Program-made: the position numbers and the translations under genes | Source of the DNA: Salinisphaera japonica YTM-1 | GTDB taxonomy: Bacteria > Pseudomonadota > Gammaproteobacteria > Nevskiales > Salinisphaeraceae | DNA length: 54,697 nt | Assembly: GCF_003788585.1 (NCBI RefSeq) | Contig: NZ_AYKG01000016.1 | Location: forward strand, 1-54,697 | Direction of reading: 5' to 3' | In this document: positions 9,991-19,125 of the stretch, piece after piece | Position numbering within the stretch: position 1 is the first letter of the stretch | Layout: each line of letters begins with the position of its first letter | The notes under the pieces: generated by a model | Database searches by the model: none | What the model was told of the DNA's origin: nothing | What the model saw: the letters and a program-made list of their open reading frames with translations, nothing else

Positions 9991-10269
9991 CTAGGGCGTG
10001 TCGTCATAAGATAAGTCGGCGCACCGGCGGCCAAGCTGCGGCAAGACAAGGCATCGCGAGTGCGGCGTGGTTATTCCACGTAAACGAGCCCCTAAAAATC
10101 GACTATGGCGCCAGATTGCCGGGGCTTGGCCACCGGCCCATTCGGGTTGCCCGCGCCGGACGCGCCATGCCGCTGACGGGCCTTGACCGTGGCGGGCCAC
10201 GCTCGGCGGCCCGCGCCTTGCCTGACACGCCCGGCGCGGGCAATGCGACGGCATATCTTAACGCCCTAG
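9991..10269. mobile_element. CTAG-bounded MITE-like element, copy 1 (279 bp)
   Basis: The element begins CTAGGGCGT and ends ACGCCCTAG (9-bp perfect terminal inverted repeat). It holds an internal hairpin CGTGG/CCACG (about 10064-10082) and a 13-bp perfect inverted repeat (10147-10159 with 10231-10243). It shares GGCAAGACAAGGC and overall layout with copy 2 at 36550 but is more diverged. It has no credible open frame. It lies in the spacer between the initiator tRNA promoter and tRNA-Leu. Confidence 0.6.
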
Positions 10270-10326
10270 GCGCCCCACTGCGCTGGGCATATGATCAACA
10301 CGATTCAAAGCGCTTGCGCCAGACAT

Positions 10327-10356
10327 AAAAAAGCCGCATCCATAGGATACGGCTTT
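10327..10356 (-). terminator. Rho-independent terminator after tRNA-Leu
   Basis: On the minus strand the stem AAGCCGTATCC/GGATGCGGCTT, with a TAT loop and one mismatch, is followed by six T. It ends the glmM-tpiA-secG-tRNA-Leu transcript. Confidence 0.75.
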
Positions 10357-10380
10357 GGTGTCGATCTAAGATCGACAGGT

Positions 10381-10465
10381 TGGTGCCGACGGCCGGATTC
10401 GAACCGGCACAGCTCTCGCTACTGCCCCCTCAAGACAGCGTGTCTACCAATTCCACCACGTCGGC
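10381..10465 (-). tRNA. leuU: tRNA-Leu (GAG)
   Basis: An 85-nt class II tRNA with encoded CCA, T-loop GGTTCGAATCC, long variable arm and anticodon GAG in the loop TTGAGGG. It follows secG directly, as leuU does in E. coli. Confidence 0.95.
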
Positions 10466-10480
10466 GGTGTTCTAATCAGC

Positions 10481-10855
10481 TCACTCCGGGATTTTCGGCC
10501 CGTTGTCCTGATCAGCGGACGGCTTCTCGTCGCCCGCATCGTCTTTTGGCTGGGCCGACTGCTGCACGGCTGGCGCTTGGCCCAGCTGATCGGTCACGCT
10601 GCCCGAGCCCGTACTGGGTCCGGCACCGTTGACGATATAAGCCAGCGTCAGACTGCTCAGGAAGAACAGCGTGGCCAGCCCGGCTGTCGCGCGGCTCATG
10701 AAGTTGGCCGAGCCTTTCGCACCGAAAACCGTGCCCGAGGCCCCGCTGCCAAAGGCAGCGCCGGCGTCGGCACCCTTACCGTGCTGTAGCAGGATCAAAG
10801 CGATGAGAGACAACGCAATGACGACCTGCACGATGATCAGAATGGTGTAGATCAT
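10481..10855 (-). CDS. secG: Protein-export membrane protein SecG
   Basis: A 124-residue small subunit of the SecYEG translocon in the inner membrane. Two hydrophobic segments (about residues 2-22 and 54-75) flank the conserved [21 protein letters not shown] loop. The C-terminal 45 residues are hydrophilic, acidic and Gln/Asp-rich, a variable tail. It starts 9 bp after the tpiA stop and is followed by tRNA-Leu. Confidence 0.95.
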   Translation of the reverse strand: MIYTILIIVQVVIALSLIALILLQHGKGADAGAAFGSGASGTVFGAKGSANFMSRATAGLATLFFLSSLTLAYIVNGAGPSTGSGSVTDQLGQAPAVQQSAQPKDDAGDEKPSADQDNGPKIPE

Positions 10856-10864
10856 TCAGTCAGC

Positions 10865-11632
10865 TCATGCGCCATGCGAGGGCATCGCACGCGCTATATC
10901 GGCAAATGAATCGGCTTTGAGCGATGCGCCGCCAACGAGCGCGCCGTCGACATCATCACCCGCGAAAATCGCTTCTGCATTGTCTGGCTTAACACTTCCG
11001 CCGTAGACGATGCTTAACGAGCGCGAGAGTGTATCACTTCGCTCGGCAATTTGGGAACGCAGAAACGCATGAATTTCCTGGGCCTGCTCGGGCGTGGCCG
11101 AACGCCCGGTGCCGATCGCCCAGACCGGCTCATAGGCGAGAACAATTCGGCCCAGCTCCTCGTCGCTGCAGCCATCGAGCACCGCACCCAGCTGGCGCTT
11201 GAGGACGGTTTCGACCGTATCGGCTTCGCGCTCTTCCAGGGTTTCCCCCACGCAGACGATCGGCTGAATACCGCAGGCGATGGCGGCACGCGTCTTGGCC
11301 ACAACGATATCGTCGGTCTCGCCGTACATCGCACGGCGCTCGGAGTGACCCACCACAGTGAAGGTGGCGCCACAGTCCGCGAGCATTGTGCCGCTGACTT
11401 CGCCGGTGAACGCCCCAGGCTCGATTTCCGTGGCCACGTCCTGCCCGCCGGTGGCGATATCACTGCCCTTCAGGCGCTCGGCCAGGCGTGCGACGTAGAC
11501 AAACGGCACGCAGACGGCCAGGCCACAGGAGATGTCCGCGGCGCGCGCGGTCAACGCATTGGAAAAGGTGTCGATATCGGACAGGCTGCCGTTCATCTTC
11601 CAATTGCCGGCAACGAATGCTCGATCGGTCAT
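10865..11632 (-). CDS. tpiA: Triosephosphate isomerase
   Basis: Interconverts dihydroxyacetone phosphate and glyceraldehyde 3-phosphate in glycolysis and gluconeogenesis. The 255-residue TIM barrel shows GNWKMNG with Lys12, VGHSERR with His96, AYEPVWAIGTG with Glu168, and the phosphate loop YGGSVKPDNA. The ATG at 11632 is chosen for its AAGGAA ribosome-binding site and because the conserved N-terminus begins there; the upstream extension would overlap glmM. Position between glmM and secG is the pseudomonad order. Confidence 0.97.
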   Translation of the reverse strand: MTDRAFVAGNWKMNGSLSDIDTFSNALTARAADISCGLAVCVPFVYVARLAERLKGSDIATGGQDVATEIEPGAFTGEVSGTMLADCGATFTVVGHSERRAMYGETDDIVVAKTRAAIACGIQPIVCVGETLEEREADTVETVLKRQLGAVLDGCSDEELGRIVLAYEPVWAIGTGRSATPEQAQEIHAFLRSQIAERSDTLSRSLSIVYGGSVKPDNAEAIFAGDDVDGALVGGASLKADSFADIARAMPSHGA

Positions 11633-11678
11633 AGCTGTTCCTTGTTTGAAAATCAGGCCGTGGCCGTGTTCTTGGACA

Positions 11679-13061
11679 TCATGCCGCAGCCGAGCGTTCG
11701 ACCACGTCAGCCAGCGCCCGAGCGTGACGATCGACGCGATCGGCGTCCAGGCCTTCGACCATGACGCGCAGCAACGGCTCGGTGCCGGAGGGGCGCAGGA
11801 GCACGCGGCCCTTGCTGCCAAGATCCCGCTCGACCTTCTGCACGGCCTCGCGCACTTCGGCGGCGGCCATGAGCGTGGTGGCCGCACCGCGACCGATACG
11901 GACGTTGATCAGGGTTTGCGGGCATTTCTCGACAGGTGCCACCAGCGAGGCCAGTGACTGTTCGCGACGCGCCATGGCGGCCAGTACCTGCAGCGCGGAC
12001 ACCGTGCCGTCGCCGGTCGTGGCCCGGTCCAGGCACAGCAGATGCCCGGAGGACTCGCCGCCCACGATGCCGCCGAGCGCCACGAGGCGCTCGAAGACAT
12101 AGCGGTCACCGACCTTCGCGCGCTCGAAGACGATATCGCGGGCTTCCAGGGCCAGCGCCAGACCCAGATTGCTCATCAGGGTGCCCACCACCGGGCCGGC
12201 GAGCGTACCGGTCTGCTGGCGATCTTCGGCAAGCGCGAACAGCAGCTGATCGCCGTCCACGATCTGCCCGGCGCCGTCGACCATGATGCAACGATCGGCA
12301 TCACCGTCGAGGGCAACGCCAACGTCGGCACCGCGCCGCACGACTTCTTCGGCCAGGTGCTCGGGATGCGTCGAGCCGCAGTCGAGGTTGATATTCAGCC
12401 CGTCCGGCGTGTTGCCGATGGTGTGCACGGTCGCGCCCAGCTCTCGAAAGACCTCGGGCGCGGTCTGATAGGCCGCCCCGTTGGCACAGTCAACGACCAG
12501 ATGCACGCCGCGCAACCCGCCCTCGGGCAGGCGCGCCGTGGATTTACAGAACTCGATATAGCGCCCGGAGGCGCTTTCCACGCGCTTGGCACGGCCCAGC
12601 GCATCAGCGCCGGCCGTCACCAGCGGCTGATCCAGCATGGCCTCGATATCGGCCTCCACGGCATCGGCCAGTTTCTGGCCGTACTGAGAGAAGAACTTAA
12701 CGCCGTTATCAGCGAACGGATTGTGCGATGCGCTGATGACCACACCCGCCAATGCCCGGAACGTACGGGTGAGATAAGCGATACCCGGCGTGGGCAACGG
12801 GCCGACCAACAGCACATCGACGCCGGCCGCAGCAAAACCGGCCTCCAAGGCAGATTCGAACATATAACCCGACAAGCGGGTGTCCTTGCCGATCACCACA
12901 CAAGGGCGAGCCGCGTTGTGTGCCTCGCGCTGCCCGCGGGCCAGCTGATCGAGCAGTACGCGCCCGGCGGCCCAGCCCAGATGAAGCGCGAAATCCGGTG
13001 TCATCGGCGCCTCGCCGACCGTGCCCCGGATACCGTCCGTACCGAAATAGCGTTGCGCCAT
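11679..13061 (-). CDS. glmM: Phosphoglucosamine mutase
   Basis: Converts glucosamine-6-phosphate to glucosamine-1-phosphate for UDP-GlcNAc, and so for peptidoglycan and LPS. At 460 residues it is slightly longer than E. coli GlmM. FGTDGIRG opens the protein; the phosphorylated serine is Ser112 in SASHNP; the metal loop is DGDADR; GGESSGH and the phosphate loop RPSGTEP follow. It lies 30 bp after folP and 46 bp before tpiA. Confidence 0.97.
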   Translation of the reverse strand: MAQRYFGTDGIRGTVGEAPMTPDFALHLGWAAGRVLLDQLARGQREAHNAARPCVVIGKDTRLSGYMFESALEAGFAAAGVDVLLVGPLPTPGIAYLTRTFRALAGVVISASHNPFADNGVKFFSQYGQKLADAVEADIEAMLDQPLVTAGADALGRAKRVESASGRYIEFCKSTARLPEGGLRGVHLVVDCANGAAYQTAPEVFRELGATVHTIGNTPDGLNINLDCGSTHPEHLAEEVVRRGADVGVALDGDADRCIMVDGAGQIVDGDQLLFALAEDRQQTGTLAGPVVGTLMSNLGLALALEARDIVFERAKVGDRYVFERLVALGGIVGGESSGHLLCLDRATTGDGTVSALQVLAAMARREQSLASLVAPVEKCPQTLINVRIGRGAATTLMAAAEVREAVQKVERDLGSKGRVLLRPSGTEPLLRVMVEGLDADRVDRHARALADVVERSAAA

Positions 13062-13091
13062 GGCGCCCCCGTTGTCGTGTGGTTGTCTTGT

Positions 13092-13967
13092 TCAGTCGGT
13101 CAGTGCGTGCGCAAGCGTAACCATGTCGGCCGTCTGCTGCACGTCATGTGCGCGGATGATACCCACGCCGCGGCTGGCCGCCCAAAACGCGGCCCCGAGG
13201 CTGCCGTTCAGGCGGGCCTCTGGTGTATCGCGCGCGTAGAGTTTGGCGAACATGGATTTGCGCGATACGCCCATCAGCACCGGGCAGCCGGCCACACTCA
13301 TCGTATCCACCGCGCCCAGCAACGACAGGTTGTGCGACAAGCTCTTGCCGAAACCAAACCCCGGATCAACCACGATCTGTTGCGCTGGCACCCCGGCAGC
13401 GATAGAGGTGTCGACCCGCTGTGTCAGGTATTCGCGAATCTCGGCGACGATATCGACGTAGCTGGGCGCGGCCTGCATGACCGCCGGCTCGCCTTGATGA
13501 TGCATGACACAGACCAGCGCGCCCGTGGCCGCGACCACGTCAAGCGCGCCCGGCGCCTCCAGGCCTCGCACATCGTTGATCATCGCCACGCCGGCATCCA
13601 GCCCGGCCTGCATGACGGCGGGGTTGCTGGTATCCAGCGATAGCATCAGATCGGGGTGATCCGCGCGGATACGCTTGATTACCGGCATTACCCGCGCCAG
13701 TTCTTGCTCGGTGGTCACGGGCGTGGCCCCCGGCCGGGTGGATTCACCGCCAATATCGATGATGGATGCGCCGGCCGCGGCCAGTGCCGCGGCCCGCGCG
13801 CTGGCCTGTTCCGGCATCGTGTAGCGCCCGCCATCGGAAAACGAATCCGGGGTGACGTTGATAATGCCCATCACCGCGGTCGGCGTTAACGAAAGCATTT
13901 GTCCGCCGGGCGCCTGCAACGCCCGGCGTGGCGGAATGGAGGTGGCGTTAGTGGCGCTGGGCATCAT
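13092..13967 (-). CDS. folP: Dihydropteroate synthase
   Basis: Joins p-aminobenzoate to dihydropterin pyrophosphate in folate synthesis; the target of sulfonamides. The TIM barrel shows VMGIINVTPDSFSDGG, GGESTRPGA, INDVRG, VVDPGFGFGKS and GVSRKSMF. The start is uncertain: tandem ATG codons at 13967/13964 precede conserved N-terminal sequence and are preferred. An internal ATG at 13898 has a weak GGCGGA upstream but would cut into the family's pattern, and a TTG at 13994 is possible. It follows ftsH, but a terminator lies between them, so an own promoter or read-through is needed. Confidence 0.95.
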   Translation of the reverse strand: MMPSATNATSIPPRRALQAPGGQMLSLTPTAVMGIINVTPDSFSDGGRYTMPEQASARAAALAAAGASIIDIGGESTRPGATPVTTEQELARVMPVIKRIRADHPDLMLSLDTSNPAVMQAGLDAGVAMINDVRGLEAPGALDVVAATGALVCVMHHQGEPAVMQAAPSYVDIVAEIREYLTQRVDTSIAAGVPAQQIVVDPGFGFGKSLSHNLSLLGAVDTMSVAGCPVLMGVSRKSMFAKLYARDTPEARLNGSLGAAFWAASRGVGIIRAHDVQQTADMVTLAHALTD

Positions 13968-14011
13968 TCGAGTCGGTGATTGTCGGTTGATCAAATATAT
14001 CGCCGCGCATG

Positions 14012-14043
14012 AAAAAGGCCGACAGCCCGAAGACTGCCGGCCT
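14012..14043 (-). terminator. Rho-independent terminator of ftsH
   Basis: On the minus strand the stem GGCCGGCAG/CTGTCGGCC (one mismatch) with a 7-nt loop is followed by five T. It is placed 25 bp beyond the ftsH stop and just before the folP start region. Confidence 0.8.
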
Positions 14044-14067
14044 CGAAAAGCGCATCATCCGCGCCGA

Positions 14068-16032
14068 TCAGGACTGGCGATTGTGGGCCGGGCTCGGCAC
14101 CTGGTCCCGCGAGGTATCGCGATCGGTATTGTCCGGCTTGGCCTCGGCTTCATCGGCACTGGCGTTCGGCCCGCTACCGTTGTTACCGGACGGGTCCGAA
14201 TCGTTCCAGCTGTCCGGCGGGCCGGGCTCGTTGCCCTGCATGATCTCGTCGATCTGCTTGCGATCGATGGTCTCGTATTTCATGAGCGCATCGGCCATCA
14301 GATGCAGCTTGTCCATATTGTCTTCGAGGATCTGGCGCGAGCGCTCATAGCAGCTGTCGATAATCGCGCGCATTTCCTCGTCGATGGCATGCACGGTTTC
14401 ATCAGATACGCCGCCGCCCTGGGCCGCAGAACGACCGAGAAACGGCTCGCTGTCCTCGGTGTTGTAGGCGATCGGGCCCATGCGCTCGGACAGGCCCCAT
14501 TTCGTGACCATGTTGCGAGCGATCTCGGTGACGCGCTCGATATCGTTGGATGCACCCGTGGTGACCATATCGGCGCCGTAGATGATTTCCTCGGCCAGGC
14601 GACCGCCGAACAACGAACAGATCTGGCTGTTGAGCCGCTGCTTGGAATAGCTGTAACGATCTTCTTCCGGCAAGAACATCGTGACACCCAGCGCGCGCCC
14701 ACGCGGCACGATGGTGACCTTATGCACCGGATCATGCTGCGGCACGCTCAGACCGATGATCGCATGCCCGGCTTCGTGATAGGCCGTCATGCGCTTGTCG
14801 TCCTCGTTCATGATCATGGACTTGCGCTCGGCGCCCATCATGATCTTGTCCTTGGCGCGCTCGAAGTCATCGTGGGTGACTTCCTGGCGATTGGCACGGG
14901 CGGCGAACAGCGCGGCCTCGTTGACGAGATTGGCCAGGTCAGCGCCCGAGAAGCCCGGGCAGCCACGCGCGAGGATACTGGGCTGTACACGCTCGTGGAT
15001 CGGCACGTTCTTCATGTGCACTTTAAGAATCTGCTCACGACCGCGCACATCCGGCAGCGGCACCACCACCTGTCGGTCGAAACGGCCCGGGCGCAGCAGC
15101 GCCGGGTCGAGCACGTCGGGACGGTTGGTCGCCGCGATGACGATCACGCCTTCGCTGCCCTCGAAGCCGTCCATTTCGACCAGCAGCTGGTTGAGCGTCT
15201 GTTCGCGTTCGTCGTGCCCGCCGCCAAGACCGGCGCCGCGCTGGCGGCCGACCGCATCGATCTCGTCGATGAAGATAATGCAGGGCGCCTGCTTCTTGGC
15301 CTGCTCGAACATGTCACGAACGCGCGAGGCACCCACGCCGACGAACATCTCGACGAAATCGGAACCCGAGATCGAGAAGAACGGCACGCCGGCCTCACCG
15401 GCGATCGCCTTGGCCAACAGCGTCTTGCCGGTACCCGGCGAGCCCACCATCAACACGCCGCGCGGAATCTTGCCACCGACCTTCTGGAACTTGGTCGGAT
15501 CGGAGAGAAACTCGACCAGCTCCTGGACTTCCGACTTGGCTTCTTCCACGCCGGCCACGTCGGCAAACGTCAGCTTGACCTGATCGGCCGACATCATCTT
15601 GGCCTTGGACTTGCCGAACGACATCGCGCCGCCGCCCTTGCCACCGCCCTGCATCTGGCGCATGAAATAGATCCACACACCGATCAGCAGCAGGAAAGGG
15701 AACCAGGAGATGAGAATCTGCTTGAGAAACGAGCCTTGATTCGGCGGCTCACCGGTGATGGTCACGTTGTGATCCATCAGCGTGCCGATCATGGCCTTGT
15801 TATCCGATTCCGGGCTGTAAGTGTTGAACTTCTGGCCCGACGTCATCTGCCCGGAGATCTGATGATCCTCGATATTGACCTGGGCGATGTTGCCCTGGTC
15901 CACACGGGTCAGAAACTCGGAGTAAGCGATACTGTTACCGCTTGAGCCGGACGGCGCAAAGCTTGAGAACACGCTCATCAATACGAGCGCGATCACAACC
16001 CATAGCAGCAGATTCTTGGCAAGTTCGTTCAA
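14068..16032 (-). CDS. ftsH: ATP-dependent zinc metalloprotease FtsH
   Basis: Membrane-anchored AAA+ protease that degrades sigma32, LpxC and misassembled membrane proteins. At 654 residues it has two membrane segments (about 7-24 and 104-124) with a periplasmic loop between, Walker A GSPGTGKT at 197-204, Walker [10 protein letters not shown], the second region of homology [20 protein letters not shown], and the zinc site HEAGH at 419-423. The tail after about residue 607 is hydrophilic and Asp/Ser/Asn-rich. Follows rlmE, as in most gammaproteobacteria. Confidence 0.98.
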   Translation of the reverse strand: MNELAKNLLLWVVIALVLMSVFSSFAPSGSSGNSIAYSEFLTRVDQGNIAQVNIEDHQISGQMTSGQKFNTYSPESDNKAMIGTLMDHNVTITGEPPNQGSFLKQILISWFPFLLLIGVWIYFMRQMQGGGKGGGAMSFGKSKAKMMSADQVKLTFADVAGVEEAKSEVQELVEFLSDPTKFQKVGGKIPRGVLMVGSPGTGKTLLAKAIAGEAGVPFFSISGSDFVEMFVGVGASRVRDMFEQAKKQAPCIIFIDEIDAVGRQRGAGLGGGHDEREQTLNQLLVEMDGFEGSEGVIVIAATNRPDVLDPALLRPGRFDRQVVVPLPDVRGREQILKVHMKNVPIHERVQPSILARGCPGFSGADLANLVNEAALFAARANRQEVTHDDFERAKDKIMMGAERKSMIMNEDDKRMTAYHEAGHAIIGLSVPQHDPVHKVTIVPRGRALGVTMFLPEEDRYSYSKQRLNSQICSLFGGRLAEEIIYGADMVTTGASNDIERVTEIARNMVTKWGLSERMGPIAYNTEDSEPFLGRSAAQGGGVSDETVHAIDEEMRAIIDSCYERSRQILEDNMDKLHLMADALMKYETIDRKQIDEIMQGNEPGPPDSWNDSDPSGNNGSGPNASADEAEAKPDNTDRDTSRDQVPSPAHNRQS

Positions 16033-16149
16033 GATCGTCGTCCTCGATCAGGTGGGCCCGATCGTTTGGTTGTCGCGTTACACGTTGTCAATGACCAGTA
16101 TAAACGATCGGTCATCGACACAGGCTCGCCCGGCCTGAGCGCACCTGTA

Positions 16150-16770
16150 TCAGGGATTACGCCAGCCACGCCCCAACAGATACATCTCACGGCTGGCGTC
16201 CCGCGATGCATTCGGCTTGCGCGAGGCCACCTTGTCGAAACGCTGTTTCATGTCAGCGAACAGCTCATGAAAGCCTTCGCCCTGAAACACCTTGATCAAC
16301 AAATGCCCGCCCGGCGCCAGAACGTCCTGGCACAGCGCCAGTGACAGCTCGGCCAGCTGCATCACGCGGGCTTGGTCAGCTGCCTTCACTCCCGTGAGAT
16401 TGGGGGCCATGTCAGAAAGTACAAGATCGACCGGCCGGTCACCGATTGCCGCCAGCAAAGCATCGAGACCGGCTTGTTCATCGAAGTCGGCCTTGACGAA
16501 GGTGACCCCGTCGATCGGCGTCATATCCAGACGATCAATAGCCACGACATGGGCATCGGGGGCCTGGCGTCGACAGTACTGGCTCCAGCCACCGGGTGCC
16601 GCCCCCAGATCGACCACGCAGCGCGCGCGCGCCAGCAGATGATCCTTGTCGTCGACCTCGGCGAGCTTGTAAGCCGCCCGCGAGCGGTAGTTATCCGACT
16701 GTGCGGCCTTGACGTAAGGATCGGCCCGATGCTTGGCCAGCCATCGTTTGGTGTCGCTGCGCTTGCTCAC
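16150..16770 (-). CDS. rlmE: 23S rRNA (uridine(2552)-2'-O)-methyltransferase
   Basis: SAM-dependent enzyme that methylates U2552 in the A-loop of 23S rRNA; 206 residues, the usual length. It has the VVDLGAAPGGWSQY SAM-binding motif, LVLSDMAPNLTG, and GGHLLIKVFQGEGF with the catalytic lysine, plus the N-terminal KRWLAKHRADPYVKAAQ. Formerly RrmJ/FtsJ. Lies 117 bp upstream of ftsH and divergent from yhbY, 42 bp apart. Confidence 0.97.
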   Translation of the reverse strand: MSKRSDTKRWLAKHRADPYVKAAQSDNYRSRAAYKLAEVDDKDHLLARARCVVDLGAAPGGWSQYCRRQAPDAHVVAIDRLDMTPIDGVTFVKADFDEQAGLDALLAAIGDRPVDLVLSDMAPNLTGVKAADQARVMQLAELSLALCQDVLAPGGHLLIKVFQGEGFHELFADMKQRFDKVASRKPNASRDASREMYLLGRGWRNP

Positions 16771-16812
16771 GATGCTTATACTGGCGCGTTTTCAACGCTT
16801 ACGCGATAGGTC

Positions 16813-17097
16813 ATGACGTTACAACTCGATAAGGAAACCCGGCAGGCGCTCAAGAAACAGGCGCATCATCTCAAACCGGTGGTACAAAGCGGGGCCGCCG
16901 GCGTGACCGACCCCGTACTGGCCGAGATCGATCGGGCGCTGACCGATCACGAACTGGTCAAGATCAAGCTCGTCGCCGACGACAAACCGGCCTTCAAGGC
17001 CGATGTCGCCACGGTGTGCGAGCGTCTGGGCGCTGTCGCGGTTCAGGAGATCGGCCGCATGGCAACGATCTATCGGCCCAATCCGGACAAGAACTAG
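16813..17097 (+). CDS. yhbY: CRS1-YhbY-domain ribosome assembly protein
   Basis: A 94-residue KH-like RNA-binding protein associated with the 50S precursor. LKPVVQSGAAGVTDPVLAEIDRAL and HELVKIKL are the family signature (the GxxG-type loop is SGAAGVT). Convergent with greA (stops 6 bp apart) and divergent from rlmE, the arrangement in E. coli and Pseudomonas. Confidence 0.94.
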   Translation: MTLQLDKETRQALKKQAHHLKPVVQSGAAGVTDPVLAEIDRALTDHELVKIKLVADDKPAFKADVATVCERLGAVAVQEIGRMATIYRPNPDKN

Positions 17098-17103
17098 ACA
17101 GCG

Positions 17104-17586
17104 CTAGATATAGCGCACCTCGACAATCTCCAGGGTGCGCTTGCCGCTGGGTACATCCACGTCGACGACATCGCCTTCGCTCTTGCCGATCAGGGCCCGG
17201 GCGATCGGCGAGGCGAACGAGAGCTTGCCCTGTTTGATATCGGCCTCGTCCTCGCCGACGATCTGATAGGTCAGCTCTTCACCCGAATCCTCATCGGCCA
17301 GATCCACGGTCGCGCCAAAGATGATGCGCCCGTTGGCCTGGGCACCGGCCTGGGTCACGTCGATGATCTGGGCTGAGCCGATCTTGCCCTCGATCTCGGC
17401 GATACGGCCTTCGTTGAAGCCCTGCTCTTCCTTGGCCGCGTGATATTCCGCGTTCTCCTTGAGATCGCCATGCGCCCGGGCTTCTTCGATGGCCGCGACG
17501 ATGCGCGGACGTTCGGTTTTCTTCAGCCGTGTCAGCTCGGCGCGCAAGGCATCGGCACCGGTCTGCGTCAATGGCGTGCGATCCAT
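17104..17586 (-). CDS. greA: Transcription elongation factor GreA
   Basis: Rescues backtracked RNA polymerase by stimulating transcript cleavage; 160 residues. The N-terminal coiled coil contains the acidic tip [20 protein letters not shown]. The C-terminal FKBP-like domain ends [14 protein letters not shown] and TLEIVEV. The ATG at 17586 is preferred to a GTG nine bases upstream because AGGTGG lies at proper distance. In pseudomonads carB is nearby; here that link is broken by the bioA-ectABC block. Confidence 0.97.
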   Translation of the reverse strand: MDRTPLTQTGADALRAELTRLKKTERPRIVAAIEEARAHGDLKENAEYHAAKEEQGFNEGRIAEIEGKIGSAQIIDVTQAGAQANGRIIFGATVDLADEDSGEELTYQIVGEDEADIKQGKLSFASPIARALIGKSEGDVVDVDVPSGKRTLEIVEVRYI

Positions 17587-17621
17587 GACAACCACCTCGG
17601 ATAATCACTATCAGTTAGAAA

Positions 17622-17647
17622 CAAAAAGGTCGCCGAAGGCGGCGACC
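17622..17647 (-). terminator. Rho-independent terminator of bioA
   Basis: On the minus strand the 7-bp stem GGTCGCC/GGCGACC is followed by five T. It lies 67 bp after the bioA stop and just before greA, insulating the two. Confidence 0.75.
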
Positions 17648-17714
17648 TCGAACCATGTGTAGAACCCATGCCTTCGGCATCGATCCAATCGAGCAGGCTA
17701 GCAAGCCAGCCCGA

Positions 17715-19076
17715 TCAAGTCGAGACAGCGATATCGATGCCTTCGCTGAGCGTGGCCGCCAAGTGATCGATCTGCTCGGGCGTGATCACATAGGGCGGCA
17801 TGACATACATCGTATCGCCCAACGGCCGCAGAAGCGCCTGGCGCGTCAGCCCGTGCCGGTAGACGGCAAGCCCGCGCCGCTCGCGCCAGTCGAAAGGCTC
17901 GCGCGCCGCTTTGTCCTTGACCATCTCCACGGCCAGGATCATGCCGGTCTGGCGCACCTCGGCGACATGCGGATGATCCACCAGGTGTGCAGTGGCATCA
18001 CGCATGCGCTGGATCAGCGCCTGATTCGCGGTGATCTGATCGCGTCGCTCGAACTCGTCAATGGTGGCAATGGCCGCCGCGCAGGCCAACGGGTTTCCCG
18101 TGTAGGAATGCGAGTGCAGAAACGCCGACAGATTTTCATAGTCGTCGTAGAACGCGTCGTAGACCGTATCGCTGGTCAGCGTGACCGACAACGGCAGATA
18201 GCCGGCCGTGATGCCCTTGGACAGACACATGAAATCCGGCGAGATCCCATTCGGGCCAGCCTGCTCACAGGCAAACATCGTACCGGTACGGCCAAAGCCG
18301 GTGGCGATCTCGTCGGCGATGAGATGCACGTCGTAGCGCGTGCAGGCCTCGCGCAACAACTCCAGATACACCGGGTCATACATGCGCATGGTCCCGGCAC
18401 ACTGAACCAGCGGCTCGACGATGACGGCACAGGTTTCGTGTGCGTGCTCGGCGAGCAGGGCCTCCATCTCGGCGAAACACGCCCGGCTGTGCTCGGCCCA
18501 GGACACACCCGGCTCGCGGTGAAAACAATCCGGCGAGCGCGCGGTCAGCGGCTTCAGCAACAGCGGCTCGTAGGTTTTCTTGTAGAGCGAGACATCCCCC
18601 ACGGCCAGCGCGCCGAGGGTTTCACCGTGATAGCTGTTGGTCAGATTGATGAAGCGGGTCTTTTCACCATGGCCGGTATTACGCCAGTAGTGAAAGCTCA
18701 TCTTGAGCGCGACCTCCACCGCGGCCGAGCCGTTATCAGAATAAAAGACCTTGTTCAGCCCGGGCGGCGTGATACGCACCAGCCGCTCGGCCAGCGCCAC
18801 GGCCGGCTCGTGGGTGAAGCCCGCCATCATGACGTGCTCGACCTGATCCAGCTGCGTCTTGATCGCGGCGTTGATCACCGGATTGGCGTGGCCAAAGATA
18901 TTGACCCACCAGGAACTCACGGCATCGATATACCGATTGCCGTCGAAATCCTCCAGCCACACGCCCTCGCCGCGACGCATGGGTACCGGGGGCAACGAGG
19001 CCAGATCCTTCATCTGGGTACAGGGGTGCCAGAGCACGGCCAGATCACGATCGATGATGTCTTGATTGGTGGTCAT
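17715..19076 (-). CDS. bioA: Adenosylmethionine-8-amino-7-oxononanoate aminotransferase (BioA)
   Basis: PLP enzyme making 7,8-diaminopelargonate in biotin synthesis, with SAM as amino donor. HPCTQMKD, SSWWVNIFGH and GFTHEPAV mark BioA within the class III aminotransferases. PLP lysine is Lys287 in LSKGITAG; IADEIATGFGRTG holds the PLP aspartate. At 453 residues it has the usual length. No bioB, bioF, bioC or bioD is adjacent, so the pathway is scattered. It is followed by its own terminator. Confidence 0.95.
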   Translation of the reverse strand: MTTNQDIIDRDLAVLWHPCTQMKDLASLPPVPMRRGEGVWLEDFDGNRYIDAVSSWWVNIFGHANPVINAAIKTQLDQVEHVMMAGFTHEPAVALAERLVRITPPGLNKVFYSDNGSAAVEVALKMSFHYWRNTGHGEKTRFINLTNSYHGETLGALAVGDVSLYKKTYEPLLLKPLTARSPDCFHREPGVSWAEHSRACFAEMEALLAEHAHETCAVIVEPLVQCAGTMRMYDPVYLELLREACTRYDVHLIADEIATGFGRTGTMFACEQAGPNGISPDFMCLSKGITAGYLPLSVTLTSDTVYDAFYDDYENLSAFLHSHSYTGNPLACAAAIATIDEFERRDQITANQALIQRMRDATAHLVDHPHVAEVRQTGMILAVEMVKDKAAREPFDWRERRGLAVYRHGLTRQALLRPLGDTMYVMPPYVITPEQIDHLAATLSEGIDIAVST

Positions 19077-19125
19077 GAAACGTCGTTATGGTTGGAGTCG
19101 CGAAGTCCGCGATTAAACATCAGGA

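Noticed and set aside
9991-10269. Small protein genes within the CTAG elements (for example 10116-10328 plus and 9991-10254 minus)
   Set aside because: Frames differ between element copies, are Arg/Gly/Pro-rich, and none has a start signal.
13852-15945. A 697-codon open frame opposite ftsH
   Set aside because: Antisense shadow; the minus strand encodes a complete FtsH with all motifs.
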